Counted from the stretch's first letter, positions 30,641 to 38,744 are shown. The stretch is DNA of 64,000 nt from Gracilibacillus sp. YIM 98692 (GCF_010993965.1 NZ_WIXM01000007.1:1-64000); one strand, 5' to 3'. Program-made: numbers and translations. Notes: a model not told the origin generated them from the sequence alone.

Positions 30641-32086
30641 ATGAATCAGAAACAATCCTATCATGGACAGAAACAAATGCTAACATTAGCGACACTTGCA
30701 TTTTTTATTAGTGTAATGGTTTGGTTTAACATGGCTCCTTTCCAATCTACCATTATGGAACAATTGGCATTAACAGAAAATGAAATTGGGGCTTTGATGA
30801 TTGTGAACCTAGCCCTTGCTATTCCTGGAAGAATCTTGATGGGCAGGTTGGTAGATAGATTCGGACCAAGAAATGTTTTTTCCATACTACTTCTAATCAT
30901 GAGTATTCCATGTTTCGTATTTGCTTTAGGTACGTCTTACCTGCAACTACTAATATCTCGTTTAATTCTTGGTACGATTGGAGCTAGTTTTGTTATTGGT
31001 ATTCGAATGGTTTCAGAATGGTTTCCACCAAACCAGTCAGGACTATCACAAGGGATCTATGCAGGATGGGGAAATTTTGGGTCATCTTTTGCTGCCCTTA
31101 CCCTCCCTACACTAGCTCTCTTATTTGGCGGAGAAAATGGATGGAGATATGCCATGCTTCTAACCGGTGTTCTGTCATTAATATATGGTGTTGTATTTTA
31201 TTTAAAAGCCAAGGATGCACCGGAATGGAAAACTTTCCAACGAGCTAAATCAACAAAAATGATGGAAGCGACTAGTATACGTGATTTATGGTTACTATTA
31301 GCTATATTGTTTCCTATTTATGGCGGAATGGCTGTTTTAGTGTGGTCTTTACAAAATACTGGAATTATAAGTGATAGCTTATCTACATTTATCTATATAG
31401 CTATTGCATTATTATATTTAAATAATATGGTGAAAGTTTGGAAAGAAAATAAAGCTTACCTTCAAACTAAAGTTCCGGATTCTGAGAAATTTTCGATGAA
31501 AGAAGTAGGAATATTAAGTTTCTCTTATTTTGCAACATTCGGTTCTGAATTAGCTATCATTTCCATGCTTCCGATGTTTTTCCAAGAAACATTCACCATT
31601 GGGGCTGTTGCAGCTGGAGCAGTAGCAAGCGGGTTTGCCTTTACGAACTTAATAGCCAGACCTGCTGGTGGTTGGTTAAGTGACCGTTTTGGCAGTAAAA
31701 AAGTGTTAATGTCACTTTTACTAGTGCTATCCATCTTTTATATTGGAATGGCCTTTTTATCAAGCAGTTGGCCAATTTTTTTAGCCCTTCTATTAACTAT
31801 CTGTTGTTCATTAGTGAGTCAAGCGGCTTCTGGTTCAGTTTTTTCTATGGTATCGCTTGTTAAAAAAAGCAGAACTGGACAAATTGCTGGTATGGTCGGA
31901 GCATATGGAAATATAGGATCATTATGTTTTTTAGCTGTTTTAAACATCTTTTTCCCTAGTTTCTTTTTTATCGCCATTTCTCTAACCTTATTGGTTTGCT
32001 TTGTCGCAACAATTACACTTCGATTAGAATCGACGGCCTCTTCTACTTCCCGTCAGCCATCTAGAAAAGCCGCGCAAGCTAATTAA
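30641..32086 (+). CDS. nasA: Nitrate/nitrite transporter of the MFS NNP family
   Basis: About 481 residues, at least 12 membrane helices. NarK/NasA-family features are visible: VWFNMAPFQSTIM, GRILMGRLVDRFGPRNVFS and the Gly-rich nitrate signature in GIYAGWGNFGSSFAALTLP and GQIAGMVGAYGNIG. It is longer than B. subtilis NasA because of an insert (about 200-290) that carries one or two extra hydrophobic segments. The start is ATG 30641 behind GGGGGA. It lies 39 bases after nasC and would import nitrate for NasBC; nitrite export cannot be excluded. Confidence 0.88.
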   Translation: MNQKQSYHGQKQMLTLATLAFFISVMVWFNMAPFQSTIMEQLALTENEIGALMIVNLALAIPGRILMGRLVDRFGPRNVFSILLLIMSIPCFVFALGTSYLQLLISRLILGTIGASFVIGIRMVSEWFPPNQSGLSQGIYAGWGNFGSSFAALTLPTLALLFGGENGWRYAMLLTGVLSLIYGVVFYLKAKDAPEWKTFQRAKSTKMMEATSIRDLWLLLAILFPIYGGMAVLVWSLQNTGIISDSLSTFIYIAIALLYLNNMVKVWKENKAYLQTKVPDSEKFSMKEVGILSFSYFATFGSELAIISMLPMFFQETFTIGAVAAGAVASGFAFTNLIARPAGGWLSDRFGSKKVLMSLLLVLSIFYIGMAFLSSSWPIFLALLLTICCSLVSQAASGSVFSMVSLVKKSRTGQIAGMVGAYGNIGSLCFLAVLNIFFPSFFFIAISLTLLVCFVATITLRLESTASSTSRQPSRKAAQAN

Positions 32087-32094
32087 TAATCTCT

Positions 32095-32123
32095 CCCCTA
32101 CACTTAATGGTAGGGGTTTTATT
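32095..32123 (+). terminator. Terminator of nasB-nasC-nasA
   Basis: CCCCTA pairs with TAGGGG around a 10-base loop, followed by TTTTATTTT, 9 bases past the nasA stop. Confidence 0.85.
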
Positions 32124-32189
32124 TTGATACGTAATACATATGATAAGATAGACTACAAATTATGATGAAATAAATAGGAGGAATAGGAA

Positions 32190-32555
32190 ATGGCAGATGT
32201 TTCACAATTAATGGAATGGACTTTTTATGAAGAAGTGCCTGTCCCAGAAGACATTCAAGATTTATTAATCGAAGGAGAAGTAACAGAAACAGCATATAAA
32301 ACAGTTCGAGATGTAGCAGTTGTAACGAATAAACGTTTTATAATCGCTGATAAACAGGGTATTACAGGGAAAAAAGTAGAGATTTACACTATCCCCTTTA
32401 AATCCATTGATATGTATTCTTCTGAAAATGGCGGGAGATTAGACTTAAATGCTGAAATAGAACTCTGGACTCGATCAGGACATTTTAAATTAAACTTAAA
32501 CAAAAAAGTAGATATTCGAAAATTAGATAAATTAATTGCTACATATATCTTGTGA
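32190..32555 (+). CDS. Bacterial PH-domain protein (YozO-like)
   Basis: 121 residues that form essentially one bacterial pleckstrin-homology domain (bPH_1, PF08000 type): AVVTNKRFIIADKQG, the central YTIPFKSIDMYSSENGG and LWTRSGHFKLNLNKKVDIRKLDKLIATYIL are typical. There is no signal peptide or membrane helix. Cellular partners are unknown. The ATG follows AGGAGGAATAGG. It is a single gene with its own terminator, convergent with sspH. Confidence 0.82.
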   Translation: MADVSQLMEWTFYEEVPVPEDIQDLLIEGEVTETAYKTVRDVAVVTNKRFIIADKQGITGKKVEIYTIPFKSIDMYSSENGGRLDLNAEIELWTRSGHFKLNLNKKVDIRKLDKLIATYIL

Positions 32556-32561
32556 TCCAAT

Positions 32562-32599
32562 GAAAAAGCCACCCGGCTATTCTTAGGAGTGGCTTTTCC
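32562..32599. terminator. Shared terminator, PH-domain gene and sspH
   Basis: AAAAGCCAC and GTGGCTTTT form a 9-bp stem between two convergent genes. The run of A before the stem gives a T run only for the minus strand. Confidence 0.75.
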
Positions 32600-32642
32600 A
32601 TTATTTCATTTCAAGAACCCCATGACTCTGAGTAACTTAATT

Positions 32643-32822
32643 TTATTGCTCATTTAATTCATCAATGGACACCATTACTTTTTGATTTGGATTGTTTAAT
32701 GGATGAACAGTAGCATGACCAGTACCCTGATCCACATGTTCAATGTAGACTTTATCTCCATTGTATGTGACATTAAGCATATTAGGTGACTCCACTATTT
32801 CCTGTGCTCTTTCTGCATTCAC
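32643..32822 (-). CDS. sspH: Small acid-soluble spore protein H
   Basis: 59 residues, minor SASP of the H type: NAERAQEIVESPNMLNVTYNG is the family core, and HVDQGTGHATVHPL follows. SspH proteins are made in the forespore and are lost at germination; their exact job is unclear. I place the start at GTG 32822, because the AAAAGGAG ribosome site abuts the upstream in-frame GTG at 32831 and is correctly spaced only for the second. Expression would be expected from a forespore sigma factor; I see no clear promoter match. Confidence 0.9.
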   Translation of the reverse strand: MNAERAQEIVESPNMLNVTYNGDKVYIEHVDQGTGHATVHPLNNPNQKVMVSIDELNEQ

Positions 32823-33092
32823 TTTGATCACTCCTTTTCTATATATGTAAAGACCTTAATATCTATAGTCTTTACTAGATCTCACATCTATCTTGCTACA
32901 ATTTTGAAGACAATATGCATAACTGTCACAACTACTTGATTAACTACTGCTTTGCAACGTTTATATTGTGTCAGATATTTTTAATAGTGAACTAAAATAA
33001 AAACCTTAATTTTTTCAAACGTTGTTATAAGGATATAGAACATATATAATGAGATAAACGGTTACATTTTTCTTAAAAGTGAGGTTTTCAAC

Positions 33093-34247
33093 GTGAATAA
33101 ACCTTTTGTGGTGACATGCTTTTATTATTCATTGATATTTATGGCGTCTTCAGGTTTAACCTCTTACATATCTTTGTTTTATGGTGAAATGAATAGTACC
33201 GACACACAAATTGGTATATTAACCTCTGCTGGAGCGGTTATGGGGATTATAGCTAACCCGTTTTGGGGAATACGAGGAGATCGTGCAACTAGCAAAAACC
33301 ATGTACTTTTATCCTGTCTTTTCTTAGCGACTCTTTCTGTATGGTTGCTCCCTTTATTTGGGAATAGTTTTTTGTTGTTACTTGCTGCAACATGTATTTT
33401 TTCTTTTTTTAAAACAGCGGTCAACCCTCTTAGTGATGCTATATCGTTAGAATTAGCGTCTAGCTACGATTTTCAATTTTCTAAAGTTCGAACTGCTGGA
33501 TCCCTAGGATATGCCATCATGTCTATGGTAGCAGGAATGTTAGTAGATATCCATATTTTTTCCATCTTTTTTATATACTCCATTTTAATTATATTAGCTT
33601 CTCTTATATTTTTAAAATTACCGAAGATTAAAGGTCATCAGCAAAAACACTCCACTGTCCGCTTTATGCAGGTATTACAAAGTCCTTCGCTTCGGAAAAT
33701 TTATATTTATGTGTTAATTATTAGTTCTACATTTGGTTTTTTTATTTCTTTTCATGCTTTATATAGTGTGGAGCAAAACATTTCAGTTAGCTTATTAGGA
33801 ATCGGTATTATGATCGGTTCGTTCAGCCAATTTCCTTTCATGTTGTATTTCCCAAAATTCTACCAGAAATTCGGCATCAGAAAGATCATCCTTTTTGCAG
33901 GATTTGTGAATGCATTAAGATGGATACTGTATGCATTTGCACTTAATAGTTATACCGTTTTATTATTGTGGATTTTACACGGGGGCTCGTTTATGCTTTT
34001 ATACCTTTGTCTCGCAGAATATGTTCATAGACATATCTCAAAAGAATTAAAAGTCAGTGGTCAAATGATGAATGCAATTATTTTAACTGGATTAGGACAT
34101 ATAATCGGAGGAGTATTCGGTGGCATATTCGCAGACTTCTATGGTTACAGTACCATTTTTGCTGCCATGGGCATCCTTTGTCTTATCGGCATCGTTTATT
34201 TTTACATCGCAACACTTCATCATACTAATCTTACTGAAAATAGTTAA
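33093..34247 (+). CDS. MFS transporter, MFS_1-like (PF12832 type)
   Basis: 384 residues with about 12 membrane helices and no large soluble domain. Visible features are TQIGILTSAGAVMGIIANPFWG with an RGDRATSKN loop between helices 2 and 3, and SKVRTAGSLGYAIMSM. The pattern resembles the LacY/nucleoside-permease-like group that includes B. subtilis YwbF and HcaT-type permeases. The substrate cannot be read from sequence. It starts at GTG 33093 after a GTGAGG site and seems to be a single gene. A link to the nitrate genes is not indicated. Confidence 0.8.
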   Translation: MNKPFVVTCFYYSLIFMASSGLTSYISLFYGEMNSTDTQIGILTSAGAVMGIIANPFWGIRGDRATSKNHVLLSCLFLATLSVWLLPLFGNSFLLLLAATCIFSFFKTAVNPLSDAISLELASSYDFQFSKVRTAGSLGYAIMSMVAGMLVDIHIFSIFFIYSILIILASLIFLKLPKIKGHQQKHSTVRFMQVLQSPSLRKIYIYVLIISSTFGFFISFHALYSVEQNISVSLLGIGIMIGSFSQFPFMLYFPKFYQKFGIRKIILFAGFVNALRWILYAFALNSYTVLLLWILHGGSFMLLYLCLAEYVHRHISKELKVSGQMMNAIILTGLGHIIGGVFGGIFADFYGYSTIFAAMGILCLIGIVYFYIATLHHTNLTENS

Positions 34248-34309
34248 CAAATATTAGGGGTACTGCCGAAGGTACTTGAAGTATTTAGGATGGTATTTGT
34301 TTACAATTA

Positions 34310-34366
34310 TGTTATACTTATTTGTGAGTTTTATAGTGTATCCTGCTTGACCCCTGTGGTGGGGTC
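34310..34366 (+). promoter_or_regulatory. Extended -10 promoter and leader hairpin of the EamA gene
   Basis: TGTTATACT at 34310-34318 is an extended -10 without a good -35. The predicted leader of about 65 bases contains GACCCC/GGGGTC (34349-34366), a GC-rich hairpin followed by the T-rich TATTTGTTTTTAGG, just before the ribosome site. Whether it is a regulator or the terminator of the upstream MFS gene is open; it lies about 100 bases past that stop. Confidence 0.4.
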
Positions 34367-34389
34367 TATTTGTTTTTAGGAGTGATTTT

Positions 34390-35295
34390 TTGAACATAAA
34401 AGCATTTATATACGGGATCATCACCATTATCATATGGGGATCTACCTATGCCGCTATTCGAGCTAGTCTGCACGGAGGATATGAGCCTGGACATCTTGTT
34501 TTTTCACGTTACTTCATGGCATCCATTTTATTGGCTATATATGCTTTATGGCCGAGTGTGAATTTTCGACTTCCCGATAAAAAAGATCTACTCCCATTAA
34601 CCATTTTAGCTTTGATTGGAATTAGCTTTTATCATACAGGTGTTACTTTTGGTGAACAAACCATTACAGCGGGTACAGCTGGTCTGATCATAGGATCATC
34701 CCCCATTTTTTCTTCCATTATAGCTATGTTCGTGCTAAAAGAGCGATTAGGAATATACGGTTGGAGTGGGTTGGGAATTGGATTTATTGGTGTCATTCTC
34801 ATTACTTTGGGAACAGCTGATTCTTTTTCACTTGCGAGTGGTGCTATTCTCTTGTTGTTATCTGCCATTGCGACATCTATTTTTTTCGTTTTTCAAAAAC
34901 CCTTTTTAAGACGATATAAACCAGTAGAATTAACAGCATTCTTTACTTGGTCAGGTACCATTCCGTTTTTTTTATACGCACCAGGTATTACAGAATCTCT
35001 TCAACAAGGCACCTTAGAAGCACATATATCAACAATATTCACAGCAATATTTCCGACCGCAATTGCCTATGTAACGTGGTCTACAGCACTTTCTTTAGGG
35101 AAAGCAAGTGCTGTAACTAGTATGATGTACTTAATTCCAGCTATTGCTGTGTTCGTTGCTTGGATTTGGTTAAACGAATTACCTAGCATGTTGTCCATAA
35201 TTGGTGGGGGCATAGCCCTTGCTGGTGTAATCCTTGTCAATAGCTTTGGTAAGAGGCGAAGTCCTACTCAAGTTCCATCAAAGAAATCTGCTTAA
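34390..35295 (+). CDS. DMT-superfamily transporter, EamA domain
   Basis: 301 residues, ten predicted membrane helices in two EamA repeats (about 5-140 and 150-285). Signatures are IIWGSTYAAIRASL at the start, FVLKERLGIYGWSGLGIGFIGVILI closing repeat one and WIWLNELPSMLSIIGGGIALAGVILV closing repeat two. Such proteins usually export metabolites or amino acids; the substrate is unknown. The start is TTG 34390 with TAGGAGTG upstream. The C-terminal tail is short and basic. Confidence 0.88.
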   Translation: MNIKAFIYGIITIIIWGSTYAAIRASLHGGYEPGHLVFSRYFMASILLAIYALWPSVNFRLPDKKDLLPLTILALIGISFYHTGVTFGEQTITAGTAGLIIGSSPIFSSIIAMFVLKERLGIYGWSGLGIGFIGVILITLGTADSFSLASGAILLLLSAIATSIFFVFQKPFLRRYKPVELTAFFTWSGTIPFFLYAPGITESLQQGTLEAHISTIFTAIFPTAIAYVTWSTALSLGKASAVTSMMYLIPAIAVFVAWIWLNELPSMLSIIGGGIALAGVILVNSFGKRRSPTQVPSKKSA

Positions 35296-35300
35296 TTTGT

Positions 35301-35347
35301 AAAACTCCTCCATCTAAGAGATGCTCTTAGATGGAGGAGTTTTTCTT
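35301..35347. terminator. Terminator after the EamA gene
   Basis: AAAACTCCTCCATCTAAGAG and its complement form a very long, nearly perfect stem, followed by TTTTTCTT. It also lies downstream of the convergent gene ending at 35389. Confidence 0.93.
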
Positions 35348-35388
35348 AATCATTTCTCAATAATTTCTTTTAAAAAACTTGTTAGGGG

Positions 35389-35919
35389 TTACAATGTTCG
35401 AGAATAAGATAAAAGCAAAGAAAATTCAATCGCTTGAATTCTACGCAGCTTTTCAGCTTTTGGACTATCTTCCATACCATTTGACGTTATTTCTGCCACT
35501 AAATCAATAAAGTTACTGGGGTTCCATTTCCCCCAATCCTTTATTTCTGGCAATATATCAGTTGCATCATTATATAAATCCGGGAAAATGTCATGCTCTC
35601 CTACATTCGAGAACCAATATTTTGCATTGCCATAATCACCTTCTTCTCTATGCATGATTCCGTGCCAATAACTGCCTACAGGTTCTGATATTCCTTGGGA
35701 TAATGTATGGGAACCATATAAATCATCATTCCATAATAATAATCCAGATTTAGTTGCTTGGGCTGCTAATTCAGAAGCATTTGCCCTTCCGGTCAACTCT
35801 TCAGGCGAAAGACTTTGAATTTCTTTATTTAATTGCTTATCCCATATTTCAGTGGGACTTAACGATGGCAATGGATCACGCTGTTGTAACCTCTCCACTA
35901 TTTTCTCTACTTGTGACAT
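35389..35919 (-). CDS. Conserved hypothetical protein, 176 aa
   Basis: 176 residues, soluble, no signal peptide or membrane helix. The strongest phrases are GLLLWNDDLYGSHTLSQ, GSYWHGIMHREEGDYGNAKYWF and NVGEHDIFPDL, which look like a conserved catalytic or binding surface rich in His, Asp, Glu, Trp and Tyr. I recall similar uncharacterised proteins in bacteria and some fungi but cannot name a domain. It is a single gene, convergent with the EamA transporter. The function is not assigned. Confidence 0.7.
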   Translation of the reverse strand: MSQVEKIVERLQQRDPLPSLSPTEIWDKQLNKEIQSLSPEELTGRANASELAAQATKSGLLLWNDDLYGSHTLSQGISEPVGSYWHGIMHREEGDYGNAKYWFSNVGEHDIFPDLYNDATDILPEIKDWGKWNPSNFIDLVAEITSNGMEDSPKAEKLRRIQAIEFSLLLSYSRTL

Positions 35920-36129
35920 ATCTCTGTCTCCTCTCCCTTTCTTTATTATGTAAAATATAATGATATCGCTTACTGTTATTATATCTAGAATGATTTAATA
36001 AAAAAAGTAAAAAACCCCTTTGTTGTTTCATTCCATACCGCTAAAATATTTTCCTTCATATTCTTATTTTGGTACGATTAATACACAGACATTGATTTTT
36101 AATTATAGAATCCTGTTAGGAGGGGCCAT

Positions 36130-36336
36130 ATGTCAGATAATGGATGTGTTAAATGCGGAAGTACCAATGCAGCACAAAAAGAAGTAGCGATGACAGGCAC
36201 TGGACTTTCAAAAATGTTTGATTTACAACATAATCAGTTTGTCGTTGTATATTGTGAGGATTGTGGTTATTCGGAATTTTATAATAAAAATGCCTCAAAA
36301 GCATCTAATATTATCGACTTGTTTTTTGGAGGATAG
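36130..36336 (+). CDS. Small zinc-ribbon protein
   Basis: 68 residues with two CXXC knuckles, CVKCGS (about 6-11) and CEDCGYSEFY (about 43-52), separated by a hydrophobic strand; this is a zinc ribbon of the Zn_ribbon_13 kind annotated as a nucleic-acid-binding-like protein in bacilli. The C-terminus ends ASNIIDLFFGG, a typical ending of the family. Function unknown. The ribosome site TTAGGAGGGG is strong. Confidence 0.82.
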   Translation: MSDNGCVKCGSTNAAQKEVAMTGTGLSKMFDLQHNQFVVVYCEDCGYSEFYNKNASKASNIIDLFFGG

Positions 36337-36514
36337 AAAAATTAATTTTGCCTATAATATAGATAAAAACCAGACCTGCTCTTCTCTTTGTGTTTTTTGG
36401 AATCATAGGGCATTGTTTGGAGAAATTATATGGCAGTTATTCCTTTTGAATGATTAGAGTATCTTCTCTTATTGATCTGCATATGCTATAATATGAATAG
36501 GAAATAATAAAGAA

Positions 36515-36560
36515 AAAACTTGGCTTATCGCCAAGTCTTAATGACAAAAGCCTCAGTTTT
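36515..36560 (+). repeat. AAAACTTGG dyad repeat, copy A
   Basis: Outer arms AAAACT..GGCTT and AAGCC..AGTTTT pair, and an inner TGGC/GCCA hairpin competes. About 45 bases align with the copy at 50805-50848. Confidence 0.65.
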
Positions 36561-36607
36561 ACTTCTACTATCAACCATAATACTTTATATTTTCTGATAG
36601 TATAAAT

Positions 36608-36631
36608 AAGCCACAGCGGTAACTGTGGCTT
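36608..36631 (-). terminator. Probable terminator of the toxin-like transcript
   Basis: AAGCCACAG pairs with CTGTGGCTT around TTACCG on the minus strand, followed by ATTTATAC. The stem is strong and the T run weak. Confidence 0.6.
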
Positions 36632-36715
36632 ATGGATAAGCGGTTCCCCCAGAGGGTTCGGCCATTCAATCGGAATAGACCTCACCTAGTTAGTTTTTTG
36701 GGCGAATAGGGAGGT

Positions 36716-36811
36716 CTATTTTCTATTGATCATGGAGATGATCAAGGCGAGCAATGCAATGAGCATAGTGCCGAAAGAAAATAACACCATAAAAATCTCA
36801 TACATACTCAT
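36716..36811 (-). CDS. Putative holin-like small hydrophobic toxin (type I TA)
   Basis: 31 residues: MSMYEIFMVLFSFGTMLIAL, then LALIISMINRK. A short polar start, one membrane helix and a basic end match the holin-like toxin peptides (Hol_Tox type) of Firmicutes, related in kind to TxpA/BsrG. The ATG at 36811 lies behind a perfect G-rich site (AAAGGGGGGA). An extended -10 (TGTTATAAT at 36875-36883) gives a leader of about 60 bases. The long structured 3' region agrees with type I toxin mRNAs held in check by an antisense RNA. Toxicity and the antitoxin are inference. Confidence 0.72.
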   Translation of the reverse strand: MSMYEIFMVLFSFGTMLIALLALIISMINRK

Positions 36812-36874
36812 AGGCATCCCCCCTTTCTAATGGGGATTAGCCGACCTTACCCTAAAAGAACATTATCCTCTTGT

Positions 36875-36883
36875 ATTATAACA
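36875..36883 (-). promoter_or_regulatory. Extended -10 promoter of the toxin-like gene
   Basis: TGTTATAAT on the minus strand is a perfect -10 with the TGn extension. No good -35 is visible at 17 bases. Transcription would start near 36868. Confidence 0.6.
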
Positions 36884-37043
36884 TAATACGATGCATATAA
36901 CGAACGTATATTCCATTTTTTCATGAGTCATTACATGCCATACAAAATCGGATACCACTAAATAGCTACCACCATCTTGATACTTGAAGCATTTAGACCT
37001 CCAAGCTACACTTTCACAATAAAACGCCTGCTTTTTAGACATT

Positions 37044-37793
37044 TTATTTACTGCAAACAAAAAATATTCGTTCTCCAGATTCTGGTTCATTATGGTGGTT
37101 AATGGAAAAATCGGTATGTATACTTCTTAATTGCAGCCCTGCCTCCTTTAACAATTCACGGTAAAAGTCAACGGAGAAAGTACGTTGTTGATGTTTTTCA
37201 TCGAACCTTTCATAAAGCCCGCTATCCTCATCTAAAACAAAAAAAGTAAGATCATGGATGACTTCTCCTGTTCGTCCACTTGGTTCACAAAACCACACAT
37301 AAGATATATCATCATAAATTTCTGCAAAAGTTTCTCCGATCATATTATTTTGAAAGTGCTGCAGGCTGTGAACATCAAAAATAAACAACCCGCCTTCTTC
37401 CAAGCAGTTTGCTACATGCTGTATCACCGCTAAAACATCTCGCTCCTCTGTGATGTAATTTAATACATCACAGAGGCTTATAATAACATCAAAAGTTCCT
37501 ACATCACCTAATTGACGAATATCCTGTTTGATATAGGTTACATTAGATTGTTGTTCAACAGATCTGGAATGTGCATAGGCTAGCATATCCGATGAATAAT
37601 CTATTCCTGTTACCTCAAATCCAGTCTGGTTAAATCGAATACTCATTTCTCCAGTACCGCAGCCAAGGTCTAACATTGTCTTAGCATTTGGCTGGTGTTG
37701 GTGAATAAAATGGCTGACAAATGCTTGCCAGTCGTTATAAGGGGCATCTTCCATTAATAAATCATATATATATGCTAATTTGGCATAAGCCAT
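37044..37793 (-). CDS. yqeM: SAM-dependent methyltransferase YqeM
   Basis: 249 residues, class I methyltransferase: the SAM loop MLDLGCGTGEMSIRF, FEVTGIDYSSDML and the post-motif DVIISLCDVLNYI are clear. The substrate is not known. It is the last gene of the yqeG-yqeM operon and starts 18 bases after the rsfS stop. In B. subtilis comER lies next to it; here about 12 kb separates them. Confidence 0.9.
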   Translation of the reverse strand: MAYAKLAYIYDLLMEDAPYNDWQAFVSHFIHQHQPNAKTMLDLGCGTGEMSIRFNQTGFEVTGIDYSSDMLAYAHSRSVEQQSNVTYIKQDIRQLGDVGTFDVIISLCDVLNYITEERDVLAVIQHVANCLEEGGLFIFDVHSLQHFQNNMIGETFAEIYDDISYVWFCEPSGRTGEVIHDLTFFVLDEDSGLYERFDEKHQQRTFSVDFYRELLKEAGLQLRSIHTDFSINHHNEPESGERIFFVCSK

Positions 37794-37811
37794 ATAATCG
37801 CCTCGTTCTGG

Positions 37812-38156
37812 TTAAAGTCTCACTTCTAATTGAGGAGCATCTCCCCATAATTTTTCTAAATTATAGTAATTCCGTTCATCACGATGGAAAATATGGCATA
37901 CAATATACCCGAGATCGACTAATACCCATCTCGCTTGGTCAAACCCTTCCATCCGTTTTACTTGAATGGAGTGTTCGTCAGCAATATCTTTTACCTCTCT
38001 TGCAATAGCTTGTACTTGACGCTCATTGGACCCTTCACAAATTAAAAAATAATCCGCGATTAGGGAAACATTATTCATATCAAGAATTACGATATCTTCA
38101 GCACGTTTATCGTCACATGCTTTTGCGACAAGGTCCACTAATTCTTTACTGTCCAT
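37812..38156 (-). CDS. rsfS: Ribosomal silencing factor RsfS
   Basis: 114 residues of the RsfS/YbeB/Iojap family. Typical phrases: DMNNVSLIADYFLICEGSNERQVQAIA and RWVLVDLGYIVCHIFHRDERNYYNLEKLWGDAP. RsfS binds ribosomal protein L14 and stops subunit joining when nutrients are short. It lies 12 bases after yqeK. Confidence 0.96.
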   Translation of the reverse strand: MDSKELVDLVAKACDDKRAEDIVILDMNNVSLIADYFLICEGSNERQVQAIAREVKDIADEHSIQVKRMEGFDQARWVLVDLGYIVCHIFHRDERNYYNLEKLWGDAPQLEVRL

Positions 38157-38168
38157 TCCATTTCCTCC

Positions 38169-38744
38169 CTAGTTTTTAGACTCTTGTTCTTTCACAATTC
38201 TTTCATTGTACAATTGAAACGTATCAGGATAGATGGATGCATTTTTGGATAATAAAAATTGAATCGTATTTTTTGCTGCCATCCAACAAGCTTTATCAAT
38301 ATCATCATAGACTACAGCTCGTACATCATCGACTCCCGGGAAATCCCGCCCTGGTTCAATGTAATCGGCAATAAAAATAATTTGATCCATCAGTGACATA
38401 TTTCGCTTACCTGTAGTATGCCAATATATGGCACTAGAGACTTCTAGATCCTTAAGTCCGACTTCACGCTCTATCATTTTGGAACCAACAGGGCCATGCC
38501 AAAGTTCAGGGTGATACTCTAATAAGTCCTGCGGCAGCTTTTCTGCAATAATCCACCGCTTCATTTCATCATGATTTCGGTATTTGGCATAATCATGAAA
38601 AATAGCCGAAAGTTCTACCTTTTTTTGATCTGCATTGTAGTGATCTGCGAGCTTTAATGCGGTTTCCATCACTCGTTTCGTATGCTCATATCGAGCCGTT
38701 TTCAACTGCTTTTTTACAATATTAAGTGCAACTTCTCTTTCCAT
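38169..38744 (-). CDS. yqeK: HD-domain phosphohydrolase YqeK (Ap4A hydrolase)
   Basis: 191 residues. HD-domain metal ligands are visible in ARYEHTKRVMETA, AIFHDYAKYR and YWHTTGKRNMS. Bacillus YqeK family members are symmetrical diadenosine-tetraphosphate hydrolases giving two ADP. It follows nadD after 56 bases; nadD-yqeK is a conserved pair, and the two are fused in some Firmicutes. Confidence 0.94.
   Translation of the reverse strand: MEREVALNIVKKQLKTARYEHTKRVMETALKLADHYNADQKKVELSAIFHDYAKYRNHDEMKRWIIAEKLPQDLLEYHPELWHGPVGSKMIEREVGLKDLEVSSAIYWHTTGKRNMSLMDQIIFIADYIEPGRDFPGVDDVRAVVYDDIDKACWMAAKNTIQFLLSKNASIYPDTFQLYNERIVKEQESKN

Larger units (their letters stand above)
36337..36715. other. 379-base stretch between the zinc-ribbon gene and the toxin-like gene
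   Basis: No coding sequence seen on either strand. It holds the short dyad repeat at 36515-36560, a terminator-like hairpin at 36608-36631, and an AGACCTC/GAGGTCT dyad across about 36676-36718, directly behind the toxin-like gene. The stretch 36600-36715 would be the 3' untranslated part of the toxin mRNA and is where an antisense antitoxin RNA would be expected. Confidence 0.5.

Noticed and set aside
32840-32847. CATATATA as a sigma-G -10 element of sspH
   Set aside because: The transcript would start within or after the ribosome site, and no matching -35 is present.
36863-37090. 75-codon minus-strand frame behind yqeM
   Set aside because: It overlaps the end of yqeM and the toxin promoter, has no ribosome site and no recognisable domain.
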